A stretch of DNA of 64,000 bases from Marsupella aquatica (lineage: Eukaryota > Marchantiophyta): positions 11,098,001-11,162,000 of the forward strand of contig OZ316897.1 of the NCBI GenBank assembly GCA_973895155.1, given 5' to 3'. Each line of letters begins with the position of its first letter. The stretch's first letter is position 1. Below are positions 24,886 to 37,346 of this stretch, piece after piece. Both the position numbers and the translations under genes were made by a program. The notes under the pieces are model-generated. The model saw only the letters and a program-made list of their open reading frames with translations, was not told where the DNA came from and searched no databases.

Positions 24886-27359
24886 AAGAGCTTACTAGGT
24901 ACAAAGTGAAAAGAGAAAATAGTCAACATTGAAAAGTGAACACAATACACATGACTAGGTCTTTATTTGTTTCAATAGAGAACCTCATATTACAACAATT
25001 TTGGTCAACTTTGTCTTCATTATCCAGAAATATACTATTACCTGTGGATGTTACTCTTGAAAAGGTAATGCATAACTGACCATAACTGAAATTTGACCTA
25101 GAAAGTTGCAAGCCTACATGTTCTAATTAATTAAAGTCTAAAGTCAGCCAACCCTTCAACAAAGCCATTCATTCACCCCATATTCTCAAGACCATATTTT
25201 CCACAGGCATCCAACTCATGTGATTAGGATACACCCTTTTAAGGTTGCTTGGTTCTTGTTGTGCCAATGCAGAGACCCCAAGGGAGCACGACATAGCTTG
25301 ACTGACTTTTCAACTGACCATCTTCATTGACCCCATTTTCCCAATATTGTCCAGTCCATTTGTAACACACTTTCAAGTTTAGTACTTGGCCACTTCCTCT
25401 GCAATACCATGCCGTTAGGAGTTGTGGTTTGGCTTGTGTCACTTGTTAACTTTGGATTTTGAGACAAGGTGGTCCCCTCATAAATGTTTCTCAAGACCTG
25501 CTACCCCTGGCCCAACCTTGGGCCAATAATTTTGGCCCCCAACCAGTTGGTGTTTCATTTCATTGTAAAACTTTAAGAGATGCTTGTGGGAGAGTCAAGA
25601 CCCAAGGTTCCAATGTCCAGGGTGCAGGAGGGAAGGGGGGGGGGGGGGGGGTAGTATTTGACCTCCTCGCAAATCCAACTGGTCTAGGCAGAGGCAGGGA
25701 CGCATGGTGGATCCAGTCAAGGTGTTGCTCCTGATCACAAGCCGTGCAGGTCCAGGTGCAACATATTGAAAAAGTCAGCAACGTCCTACACTAGAGACCA
25801 GCAAGCACACATTGCATCTATGCCATAAATACGTGGTTCACCTTTGACATGTCAAAACTATGCCCATGGGAATAAAAGAGCTTTACTAAGCTTTGGCCAC
25901 CATAGTCACACCAAGCCTCCAAGTACACTTAGCTCCAAGATTACTAGCCCAGCACCTAGTTTGCTTTCTTACAAATGAGCACGAGTCTCACCACATGCAG
26001 AAATTTCTCTAGCTCCTCTATATGCTAGGCAAGTCTAACTGTCATTACAGTTCTATCTCTGGTTTGACTTACTGAGGTTAACCTAAGACATACTAAGAGT
26101 TAACCCTAACAGGGTAGAGGCTGTTGAGGTGAGCCATGGAAGGGGGAGGGGCGAGTTGAGGTGCGAAGGCACAGCTGCAGCAAAGGAAGAGAGCCACCCA
26201 AAGTTGAGGGTTGGAAAGGATGTTGCTGTTTAGGGTAGAAGACATGGATGACCATCTAATGGTGAAACCTAGGCATATACTGAGTGACTGATTGGTTCAA
26301 GTTACTTGTTTCCAACCAGCTCCATAGAAACATAACAAAGTACTAATAATAAACAAAAAGAGTGACTAAATATGTATTTATACAAAGAAGAGTGACAATC
26401 TTCTATATCTATAATTTGTGACCAAAATCTACCATTTATGATGGACTCTGTAGACTTAAGACATTGGCCGTATTTTCTTTGGCAACAGCAAATTTTGATA
26501 TCTTCTACTGTGTATACTATATGAATTTGCAAATCAAAGTCTACCGTTCCTCACTCCCCCTCTCCCCATGAGAGGTATTTGGGCTAATCTCATAAGAATC
26601 TACCTAAATCAAAAGGCGGCATGATGTGCCCCGAGTGTTGGCCTTACTCCTAAAGTCACCATCTAGAATTTCACTCTAGACATAGTCTGGAGTCATAGGG
26701 TTCATCACTAGATATAAGCCCTGCAGGTAATCCCAATCAAAATGTGGTAATATACTCTGTGCACTTACTGATTCAAAGAAAATAATGAAATTTATCATGG
26801 TATGGGGTGATGTTGTAAGCTGAATATGTCATATTTTGATGTATTTTGATGTGCAGTTTCCAGGATCCTAGTCCTAGATATAAGTATGGAGTCTAGAGGT
26901 TTATGACACCAGAGCATAGATTTTTTGAATCTTGGTTAGTGAATGCAAGACAGTGTCACTCCCTGACCCCACTGCTGGGCGGACTGGTACCGATTACCCT
27001 CTCCCAGCACCACCATGAAATCGTGCTGTAACCTACCGCAGTACAGTCCCAACGACGGTGTAGGAACGACGGTAGTAGGAGCGCCGAGACGAAGTTTGAA
27101 ATTGTGATTATGGCGCGGTGAACGAAGGCTCGTGTTGTGATCGCGCATAATTCTTCAGAGCAAACAAAGCCTTCGAGAGGCAGACAGCGCGCTAAAGAAG
27201 TGGGAACAAGAGGTCGATCCCGACCGAAAACCATGTGAAAGCTCACATTCCAGCAACCGGATTCCGTCGAAGTTCTGGACACGGTCTCTTGGCACGAGAT
27301 GCCCGATTTGTTTTTGCCTCGAAAAACATACGTGGATCAGCAGCACTAGGCGATGAACA
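24886..27359. other. Intergenic; 17-base G tract at 25635-25651
   Basis: No supported gene. There is a homopolymer of 17 G at 25635-25651 in a locally GC-rich patch. ORFs on both strands at 26936-27350 overlap each other and match nothing. That part probably belongs to the HOP2 promoter region. Confidence 0.4.
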
Positions 27360-27360
27360 G

Positions 27361-27510
27361 GAATGTTCGATTACTTCTCCGGAAGCAGTGCGCACGCTTG
27401 TGACCCGTCACGAGGTCATCTGGTTCTCGCGGATGTTTTGATGGCCCTTTGTCTGCACGAGGTGTTCAATTTATTCTCCGGAAGGTTTGCGCACGGTTAG
27501 TCACAAAATC
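27361..27510. repeat. Imperfect duplication in the HOP2 upstream/leader region
   Basis: A phrase with TTCTCCGGAAG, then GCGCACG and GT-rich sequence, occurs at about 27364-27405 and again at about 27463-27507, roughly 100 bp apart and about 100 bp upstream of the HOP2 ATG. It could be duplicated promoter elements or just a local tandem duplication. Confidence 0.6.
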
Positions 27511-27612
27511 GTTTGCTCTCTACGCCGATGGTTTGAAGGCGCTCTCTCGGAAGAGGATCTCGCTGCTGCTTCCTGTGCCTTGTTCAAATCCACGTCGCTC
27601 CCGTTCGAAACC

Positions 27613-30197
27613 ATGCCTCCAAAGCCAGGCAGTCCGGAGGGTACGTATCTGACGACCAGACAGTTTCAGTCCCATTCTTGTGGTAATTGGTTGGATGATG
27701 GCCGAGATCCGTGATTTGAAAATGGAGCTTGTAGTGCCATATCGAAGAACTAAATGATGATAGATCATGCAATTGGAGTGACGTTGTCAGTGTTCTACTG
27801 TGCCGCAAAGAATATGAACGGTGGTTAATTGTATACTGATCCACCTCGGGCTCAACTTCGAAGGATGCGGATAGCACTGAGGCTACACTAGAAACCTTCC
27901 GATATTTCGCTAAGCAAGCGGAAAGCGGAGGGAAATCCTCATAAAGATAAATTGCGTCTTGTTCACCATGGCTAAGTTATATTATCTTATGCTCCGTAAG
28001 ATTGTGACTCAAGATCTGTGGATCCTAGCAGCCGGATCTGTAATAGTCAATTTACTCCAGTGCGATACTTTAGGTGTCGCTGATGCCATGGAAATCGTAG
28101 CCTCGTTCGTGAAACGAAAATACTGTGAGTCAGCTTTAGAATTCTCTTCTTCTATCAGATTTCGGTGAACAAAGACGAGCCACGATATGTGTGCACAATG
28201 CAGATGACAAAGCTCGTTTCTCGCTATTCGCACGCATTTTGGTCAGACCCTACGATTTGACCACTGTCTTCTTCTCAATCTTTAAGTTAATTTACTGACT
28301 CGAAAAAATTGCTTAACGTGAAAGTGTACCAGATTATATTTCGTTGGACAGTAGTCTTGTCTAGATTGACCTTCGTACCTGCACTAATTCAAATCTTTCG
28401 CTCCGTTCCCATGCGATTTTTTTTCCTGCACAAGAGGAAATCGCGGAAGAAGAGAAGTCCCAGCATCATTTAATTTCCTACTAATCCTCTTGGTTGTATT
28501 CTTTTGACAGGAATCATACTCAACTATATCAATGAGGTGAGTGGTAAGATGTACTCTCCTTTGGAGATATTTGTGACAAATTGAGATCATCTCTGTTTTG
28601 TGAGGACAATACTTCACTGCGAACTAACTTGAAGCTACGGAAGGAATCTATCCCCCATGTTGGACAACAGATTGACATGAAAGGACAGGATCCAGGAATA
28701 GCTAGCCAATCAAAGGATGTAGCGAAACAGTGACGAAAGACAGGGAACCTTTCCAGAAGTAATACTTACATTTGGAACTAGGGTTTTGATATTTGAATTG
28801 ATGTTAGTAAGGGATGTAATTTCTTAGGTTCCATTCAATCAAACTCAATTCGATTTGATCCAGAATGAAGATGAGCTGTCTTACAGTGATGCTTGTATCT
28901 GAACAGCAAAATCGGCCTCTGAACGCACAAGTTATTGCGGACTGTCTCCAAAGTCATGGCATCAAGAAAACTACAGTTCAGAAGGCATTGGATACATTTT
29001 CTGACGCTGGAACAATATCCTTCAAGGATTTCGGCAAGCAAAAGATTTATCTCGCCAAACAGGATCAGTTTGAAGTTCCAAGCACCGAGGAGCTGGAGGA
29101 GATGACAAAAGAAAATGCTAGGGTGCACAATGAACTTGCAGCCAAGAAAGCACGTGTTAATGAACTTGAAACAGGTAAGTCTTTACCTTAAATTGGACTT
29201 GATCCTAGCGGTTTCAATTCGACCAGCGTGTTATCTAGAACTCTACTGTAGCCTGCTCTTACAATCTTGGACCCTTAAATTTGCTGCATTTGTGGATCTG
29301 AAATACATCGTTAATTTTGAGAAAGAGACTCTTGCTTAAGTGATTTGCAGAACTTCGTTCTACGGCCACGCATCTCACAGATGCTCAAATCGGGGAGAGA
29401 ACGGAGAAGCTGACAGATGAGGTACATCTGAACTTGGATGCCTGATATCAATGATTTGATGTGTCTATCGATGAGGTCCTGTCTTCGGGGGCGCTCTCCT
29501 TGGGAAAGGTTGTCCATGTTCATATCTTTACTGTCCTCTTTATGACCGAGAGGAGAATGTTTAGTACTTTCAGACAGTAAATCGTATGCTTCAAATAGTA
29601 GACTAAATATACCTTCTCCGATGTTAAACATACGGGTGCACTGATAGTATTCCTTCATGATTTCTTAATGATGCCACTGAATTCAGTTCTTCAATGTGTC
29701 TCGTGAGCCCTAAAGTTTTGCCCGTCCATGGAACTGCCTAGCTTGTCCTCTATCCTTATTTGTAATATAAGGATTCCTCTACAGATTGCGGCTATGGAAA
29801 CGAAACTGAGCAAACTGAGAGAAGGAACTGTACTCGTCACAGCTGAAGAGAAGAAAGCAGTGGAAGAGGCTTATAATTTGAAGGTTGCTTTATGGAGGAA
29901 GCGAAGGCGGATGTTCAAAGAGTTGTGGGATATGATGATTGAGGCCATACCTGCGAATTTCAAGCAATTCAGAGTATCTACTGCACTTACACTCATCACA
30001 ATTTTGTCACTTGGTTTCTCTCATTTCAAGTCTTTCCTTTAGACGTATTCTAATGAGTACATAGCGACTTGAAAGGTTTACTCCTAATATCAATTGTATT
30101 TTGGCAGGAGGACCTAGGCATTGAGACTGATGAAGACGTGGGAATTAAGCTCGAAGATTATTGCAACTTGGCTGCAAAGAAACAAAGGTGTGCATAG
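27613..30197 (+). CDS. HOP2: Homologous-pairing protein 2 (meiotic recombination)
   Basis: HOP2 partners MND1 and stimulates DMC1/RAD51 strand invasion, making homologous chromosomes pair correctly in meiosis; it acts in the nucleus. Exons: 27613-27640, 28511-28536, 28907-29174, 29351-29421, 29785-29973 and 30108-30197. All junctions are GT-AG and in phase, giving 223 aa; the Arabidopsis protein is about 226. The N-terminus MPPKPGSPEGIILNYINEQN leads into the winged-helix DNA-binding domain (residues about 10-75: PLNAQVIADCLQ, KKTTVQKALDTF, GKQKIYLAKQDQFEVPS). A heptad-rich coiled coil for MND1 binding follows (about 75-140), then KLREGTVLVTAEEKKAVEEA and the basic helix WRKRRRMFKELWD. The C-terminus ends NLAAKKQRCA. 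The stop sits just after a donor-like AAAG|GTGTGC, so an extra downstream exon is possible but not needed. Exons 1 and 2 are tiny (28 and 26 bp). Expression is expected in meiocytes; no regulatory motif is clear. Confidence 0.96.
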
Positions 30198-31306
30198 CAT
30201 TTTGAGAATCCTAGTCTTCAAAAGATAGAAATTAGGCTAGTAGAGGTTTCAGTCGTTGACAACGATTCTGGTAAAGAGGAAATGGACCCCTGCCATAGAC
30301 ACTCCTAAAGGCAGGCAATAACCCTTCTGGACGAGAGCGATTGTCCCCAGGGTCCGGCGAGGTCAGCCTCCCCACAGCTTACGAAAAGGAAATGTACATA
30401 TTGGTTCTGTCTAAGGACTGTCTTGCTGGCTAATCTCAGCAATCATGTTTACAATACTCCTTACAATTTTTGTTGACATTCGCCCTGTCAATATGGAAAG
30501 AAAGGCTCATGTAGCGAATCAGCCCAATTAGTCATTTACACGGTCTAAGGAAGATATTCTAGATGACGGGAACATGTGAAGAAATCAAATCTGACAGTTT
30601 CCAATATCGTACTGCATACAGTTTGCTCAACTTCCTTACTGAGATCAATGCTGATCTGCCTTGGATACAACCTTTAAAGGTTTGCAGCAATACTCGAATA
30701 TGTCTGAACCTTGAGTAAAAATGCCTCCTAGTCGTCGAGGGAACGTTGTACACAGGTGTTGATCCAATCCGGATGTCAGCTAAGGCATCAACAACTATGT
30801 TCAAATTGAACCAGCAATCTGATTTAATTTTCATGGGTTGGTTTATGGTTATCAGAAAAATGTACTCTGATGGGCACCATCCTTGCCCAGTTTCGTTAAG
30901 GGGATAAAGTCAACTTGAGGCACAGCCGAACAAAGCCGGTAACAGCTCTGTTGGGAATACCTATTGCCACTTGCGACTTGTGGTCTCCTTATAATTGGAT
31001 TGAGCCACAAGGTCCGTGACTTGAACTGCAGGCCATAGAAGCCAAGTATAACTCATGGCTGGCCTTGGGAGGAATATTTAGAGACGAAGTATCCTATACA
31101 CCTGCTTTGGGTATGCCCTTCAATCCAAGAACACTTTGGGAAAATTAAAGCAAGAATGATGGAGCATGGATCTCATATGATTGTTTATATTTGATTCTTC
31201 TTATTTACAATCAAAGTTGTTTACCGTGCTTTTGGCAGCCACTCGTCCAGTCAAACAACTGTAACGCTATATCAATCTGGTGTAGGACGCTCCATCTACA
31301 CCAATC
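30198..31306. other. Convergent intergenic region between HOP2 and MOSC gene
   Basis: About 1.1 kb between two convergent genes, holding the two 3' flanks. No additional ORF is credible; the 91-codon minus ORF at 30559-30834 matches nothing. Confidence 0.4.
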
Positions 31307-34303
31307 TTAAGCACCAGCTTTGGCCATCACCTCTGTTACTGAAGCAGCCATTTGCAGGACATATACCTCATCTCCCACAGCAACGATTGACTCAGGTCCA
31401 TCTTTGTTGTCGAATACAACATTTTGGCCAAAATATACCTGTACCACCGCGCAAGCTGGAGCAGTTATTGACAAAACGTCACGATTCAACCTCAATAATC
31501 GAAGTGGGTCCAGCTGTGATCACAGCATAATCTATGATTGGAAGCAGAAACTACAATCACAGAAAACTGAAAGATGGGTTGTCTCAGTTGATGTTCCACT
31601 ACCATTTGGTCAGTCCATGTGCTGAGACAATATGTATTCAAAATCATTAGAGTTTATTCAATGAAGGCATGTTTACCTGACCCTTCATTTGTGGAGCAGG
31701 GGAGAGCAACTGGCCCAGTCGAAAGCTTCTCATGATACTCAGTGGTTCTTTCCCCACTTCTGCAGTCGTCTGATTAGTTGTGGTCACCTGCTCTTGACAG
31801 AAAACCATCTCGATCTTAATATAGCTCTGGCTTTTGATCAACGTGGATTCAAACACATTGCTCATGTAAGATGCGGTTCTGCTGAAAGCGGTCTGTCTTT
31901 CTATTCACAGGACCAAGTGCGCACCTTACACCTTGAACATAACTTGACCCCACGAAAGTTTGCTCCACTATCACCAATCTTGAACGTAATCCATAAATCT
32001 TCCGCAAATGCATCACACCCTTTCACAACTACACTGCAAATCACGTGACGGATGCATCAAGGAGCCAATTCCCATCCACTTCTGGTATTTGGCAGTGCAA
32101 ACGGTCGACTGTGCCATATTCATACATTGCAGAGAAATCCCATTGATTCAAGCCAGGCAGAAATATCCATCGGCAAAAGAAAATGACTTTATCAAGCTAC
32201 TCTCGAACTCACAAGTTTGTAGGTCTTTCAAAATGAGACACACGTTCAAACAGTGGGAAAATAAAATCGTAACAGCTTTGAGGATCCAAAAACAGGGAGG
32301 GACACATTTAACTAATCTGGAGACGTATTATGACATACTTGGGCCGAAATCTGTTTATGGGCAGAGGTTCCGGGAGCCGTTCATTGAGTGCATCCAAAGA
32401 GGCCTGGAGTTCATGCCATCACGACGACCTCAACGTTAGTGTTATGCCTTTTAGCGCACTGAAAAGTCTCCCATAATACGGATCGCTTAACATGGAAACA
32501 TCTGACAGTAAAAGGAATATCTACTTGAAACATATCAGGAACAAAATATTTTCATAGAGTAACAGAGCAATTTTAAATTTTTCTCTGCACATTATCCAGC
32601 TTCACTTCTGCACTAGCGAGTTCCTAGCTATCAGTCCTTTATGCTCAAAGATAAGTGACTCATGGCTGTTACTGCTGAATTGTTTTATGCAACAGATTTA
32701 GGAAACGATGACCCAAAACTAAGTGCATCCACACGTATTCCGTCCTGTGCTGTAGAAAAGACATAGGCACTGCACTATTTTACCTCAGAGGTTAGGAGGA
32801 TTGGAAACCCATCACTGAAGGCGGTCTTATAACCAACTGCGTAGTTCGGGTCTGTAGGTCTTGTCGCACCAACTTTACAGGAAACAAACCAGATTCAAGA
32901 AATGACTAGTCTGATCTAGGGTGCCAATCATTCAAAAGCGAAGATTTCTCTTCATCAAAGCCCCTAATGTCCCTATCTGCCATCAAATCGTCTTCCAAAG
33001 GTATATATCCATTACGCAGATGCAACTTAGAAAGCAAGAGAAACGCCTTTTCCTTTTCAAATGTTCAGAATGGGGATGCTTGAAAAGATACTTTGACGTG
33101 AAAATATATTGTTTGAAGGACCGGACGACAAAAGATGGCACATAAGGCAAAAGATGGGGTCGGATAGTTGAGAGTTAATACCAGCATCAAAGCGGACAAG
33201 CCGTGTACCTGGCTTTCCAAAGTACCTGGAAAACCATTCGGCTGCAGTAGGGCCTTCATCGAAAGCAAGTCCGGACCATTCCCACACAGCAGCAGGGACT
33301 TTCTGTCTAGGACCAGTATGGTTCAGAAGAACTTGAAGAGGCTCCATTCCTGGTGCTTTCAGACCTAGCAACAACAGCAAGTTGGAAACCAATATTTGAC
33401 AACACTGTCTTTAGTCTGTTCTTTGTAAAAGAAAATCGAAGAATTCGTTGGGCTATTTACTTATGTTCACGACATGCTTTACAGAGGGCAGAACGATATG
33501 CTTTACACCATCTAGTTTTAAATCTTGAATGTAAAATAAATAATAACATGAGCCTCAGAGAAAGCATAGAAACAAACAGAGGGCAGAATCAAGTCGAAGG
33601 GGGCCCCAGCTGTGATCCAAAGCTTCAATCGGCAAAGCGACCTCAATGAGCGCCATCATGGGCACCTGTCTCTGAGTTATAAACCTCCCCTTTGCATTCA
33701 CCACCATCCACTGGCGATCCCAATCAAATCCTGCAACCGTATGCCATGGTCAGTTGTGAGGAGAGATGACCTGCACAGACACGTGGTTTCCTTGCCCAAC
33801 GAAGCACATATTTGTTTCTAGCCTCTGAGATTCATTTAAATAAACTCTATATACATCTCACATATCGATCAATTTGAGGAAATTTCCAGCTACGTTGTAG
33901 CTTCATTAGTTTTGAGCTCTTGGTACCAACACACTGCTTGGTAATTGGTAACAGTCCGCCGCCCTCTTCCAAAAGTCCATCCCACAAAATCCACACATGG
34001 TCTCTGCCAATCCCACAAAATCCTATCACCCTCTCAAATTTTCTTCTCTTCTCTCCCATAATCTTGCGACAGCCCTCAGACTTTGTCTTCTTATGAGGTC
34101 TTTCCCTATCACAAAGGTCTTTTGATATGCTGAATTACTTTCCTCCTCACCTGATTGAGCGACATGCGTGAGGAAGGACAGAATGGGTACTAATACTCAC
34201 CAGTGGTTGACAATTTCGCAGATGGGAGTGAAATCCCCCCACAGGATTTCACTGGGTAGATGTTCAACTCACTCACAACTACATTTATTGCAGCTCCGTC
34301 CAT
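31307..34303 (-). CDS. MOSC-domain molybdenum-cofactor sulfurase-like / mARC-like protein
   Basis: Member of the plant family related to the mitochondrial amidoxime reducing component (mARC), molybdenum enzymes that reduce N-hydroxylated compounds. Exons (minus): 34303-34201, 33730-33578, 33364-33182, 32872-32784, 32403-32339, 32033-31925, 31787-31677 and 31438-31307. Phases agree throughout and give 314 aa, close to the roughly 318 of Arabidopsis relatives. The N-terminal beta-barrel part has LNIYPVKSCGGISLPSAKL, GFDWDRQWMVVNAKGRFITQ, LKAPGMEPL and VWEWSGLAFDEG. The MOSC part has LPEPLPINRFRPN, AFAEDLW, the Mo-binding Cys block RGVKLCSRCK, VYFGQNVVFDN and VAVGDEVYVLQM. The Cys in LCSRCK matches the position known to ligate molybdenum in mARC. 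No clear transit peptide precedes YPVKSC, so location is uncertain. The donor at 33578 (T|GTTTGT) is the weakest splice site in the model. Electron partners would be cytochrome b5 and its reductase, from family knowledge. Confidence 0.95.
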
Positions 34304-37300
34304 AGTTCCTGCTCTTCCCAGCTAGAGCACCAAATCAAGCTGTACTGTAACCCAAATTTTGTCACACTTTGTCACACTTTGTCGAGCTCGGTTAGCCAAT
34401 TGATTGGAAAAAGCAATCTAGTGGAGATCGGAATCTAGACTTGCTGCTATTCTCTGTACTACACTAGTCAGTGTCCGCTGCCCACTTTGTCTAACTCTTG
34501 TCTATTGAGTCTTGGATGACTTTGTCGAATTGGGTGTTGGTCTCATGGCGCAGACTAAGTTTGAGCAGAGACTTAATTCTGCACTCGCCTCGCCCTGCAT
34601 TAAGTTGATAATTCTACGTCAAATGCACTTCCTGCCAATGCCTTCTGAGCTTCGTCTCGACAGTCATCTCACGAGCGGCGTGGATCTTCATCACCTTAGC
34701 GGCACTTCGAGTGCCAAACAGAACACCTGAGGAACCAATATGGAGGATTAGGATTTACAAGAGCCGTCGGGTATCTCAGGCTGTTTTGAGAAAATGGTAT
34801 TCACTACTGTTTGGCAAATCAAACATATAATATCTAATCCGGCCCATTGTGGGCAGTGTCTGTTTATAATATCTCATCTGAGCGAGAAGAAATCATGACA
34901 GTTTGCTTGCTGAACAAATGGTTTTCCAACACCGTTTGAATTGCCAAAATTACCTCTCCACCCACCGTCCCTGCATGCCATCTGTGCCCCACCGTCGGTT
35001 CCCCGACCCTCGGTTCACTCACCCTTGCTAATCTGGAATACATGGCATAGGGTTGTATCACTACTTTAGATCCGCCAAGGAGGACCCTTGTCTATTAATT
35101 TTGATATTTTATGTTTGCCAAATACAATATGGAGTAACTCGTCCAAACCTTATGCCTTATCACATAGGCTGCGTAGTTAGACCTTAGCTTGTAGTTGCTT
35201 GTGAAGCTCACATCCAAGCAGCATGTCTCATCTCAGATGCTGTACACCATAACAATGAAGGTGGCACCCTCTGTTTCGTAAAGTGCTATCCTGACAGCTG
35301 GAAGGAAGAAACTAACATAATGACTATCAGTTTGTGCAATAAATAAATAATTATTGGAAATTTGAGTCACCAAGTCAATCTTTTTAAGTAGTGTTTGTGG
35401 AACTCGGGAAAAAAATAGTGCACATGTTAGGCATCTAGAGAAACTACCAGTGTTTAAATAGTTTTCAACATAAAAACTGAAATCCAGAGAAATTATTAAG
35501 GCCATTTCATTTTCCTTTGAAGGTTAAAATATCAAGGTTTCATGCAGGGCATGCATGAACCTGGTTGCCTCTACGGTATTGTTCCTCTCGAGCAATGACT
35601 AATTCAAGAATATGTACCAAGCCTTGCACCACATCGTGACATGGGAGTGCTTGATCCCACATGACAAGATTGTAAGCCTAAACAATGTTGAGGGGAATAA
35701 GCATTTTGAACAGCCTTTTGTTTCCTAGGCAAAAATAGGTGTACAGGAGCTTAACAGGAGAAATACCGTTGCAAGGGTTGTCAAGAAGAAGCATAAACAT
35801 GCAATGAGACTTGCACAGCAATACAGTGGTAATTTTGAAACAAGAAAGTACAATGCAGGGGCTATTAGATTGGCAATTGAATGGGTAGACATGAGTTTCC
35901 AAGATTCTCTTGTCTGAATAAGACAAAACATGACACATGGATTCACCACCATATAGCAGCTTCAAAAGCCAGATGAGATTCTTTACTTCTACCATAAGCA
36001 CTTGCCACAATGGCCAGGTGCAAGCTTGTATATGGTTAAACTCTTTTCACATCATTTCAGAACAATGAAAGGATAGGTTACCCTAATGAAGAGATTACAT
36101 AAGTTGGGACTTCTGGTACATCCAAACCCCCCACCCCCCCTCGTTTTTGGGTATGTACCTTTGTTGACTAAGTGAAGTGAGATCAAGTAGTGGATCTCAC
36201 AATGTACTATTGGTACCTTAGGATAGGGTCTTGTGGTAGAGTATTTTGGGTGTTGCAAAACATAGAAACAAATGAAAAGTACATAGGTTGGGAGTATTGG
36301 TAAATCCCCTCCTTTTTGGTATGTACCTTTGTTTGACTAGGCAAAGTGAGGTCAAGTAGTGGGATCTCACAATTTACTATTGGTATCAAAGGCTAGGATG
36401 CTGTGGTAAAGTATCTTGGGTGGTAGAAAACACAGAAACAAAGACTAGTCCTGCAACTAGTCACTCAACTTTCATGTGATCAAAGAGCGTTGGTCACCGA
36501 CCTGGTACAGTAGTTGCTTGGCCCATTGTATGGTCCCACAATCCCAGGACTGTGCTGTATTACACCTATTTTCATATGACAAGGATCCAAATACATTTTG
36601 TTGTGTTACTATGAACGTGGGACACATTGTTTGGCAGAGAAACATGTACAGAAGATTTGGGTACACCCATGTTGACCACGTCACTTACTTTAGGAAGCAA
36701 TTAAAACACCAAATGTTGCTTTGGTATTACGACAGGGGATTAGAGTGCAAGAAGGGAATGGAAAGGCTCGTCGTCACTACTACGCTTCCCAAACACTATA
36801 GGAGTGAGCCTGGTGACACTGAATGCGACGATTAATTTCATCCCAAGAATCGGACAATCATTACTGATCAGAATTTATTGACATGCGAGGAAACAAGCCC
36901 CGTTTAGACTAGAGGCCCCTAAAACATGATAAACTTGGTAAGAGTGATCCTTCGGTAATGTTGACGTTCTCAACATTTGAGAAGGTACACATCGAAAGTT
37001 TGATGGCAATGTTGCTATTCATCAGGACCTGACTAAGACTAAAAGACATTTCATGACTAAGGAATTTAAAATGAAACTCGGAAACTGATATTCAGCTTGA
37101 GATTTTTTGAGGTAAGCTTTTAGTTCAGCCACGTTACAGATAAATTTCGCTCCGAAGGCCGTGGTGCTAAAATGTACTAAGTGGGCTCCTCCGAATGCAC
37201 CGACGGAGGTAGAGGAGGCAACCCAATCGAGATTAACCATGCCAAAACCTGATCCACGACAACCATTGAATCCGAGATTAAAAATCGTTTTCATAAAATA

Positions 37301-37346
37301 TCTGATGAGAACAATCACTGAATTCCCCAGCCTCTTTTCTCAGGTG
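34304..37346. other. Gene-poor region between MOSC and transporter 1
   Basis: Promoter side of the MOSC gene, then about 2.5 kb without a supported gene. At 35740-35912 the plus strand has an open, coding-like, Lys/Arg-rich stretch (GVQELNRRNTVARVVKKKHK) that ends in stops, perhaps a transposase relic. A plus ORF of 119 codons at 36476-36835 matches nothing I know. From about 36950 to 37290 the DNA is homologous to about 46400-46740, the matching 3' flank of the second transporter gene. Confidence 0.4.
36098..36441. repeat. Two-copy tandem repeat, about 183 bp unit
   Basis: ACATAAGTTGGGAC at 36098 and ACATAGGTTGGGAG at 36281 begin two similar units. Both run through GGTATGTACCTTTGTT, CAAGTAGTGG and GGATCTCACAAT and end near an AGAAACAAA phrase. 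The first copy has an expanded C tract (about 36127-36139). Noncoding. Confidence 0.85.

Noticed and set aside
27959-28168. Plus ORF of 69 codons within HOP2 intron 1
   Set aside because: No similarity, and both flanking HOP2 exons splice cleanly across it.
37022-37318. Minus ORF paired with 46501-46701, considered as an extra transporter exon
   Set aside because: Both transporter models already end in frame before it, the segment is hydrophilic, and substitutions between copies are spread over all codon positions.
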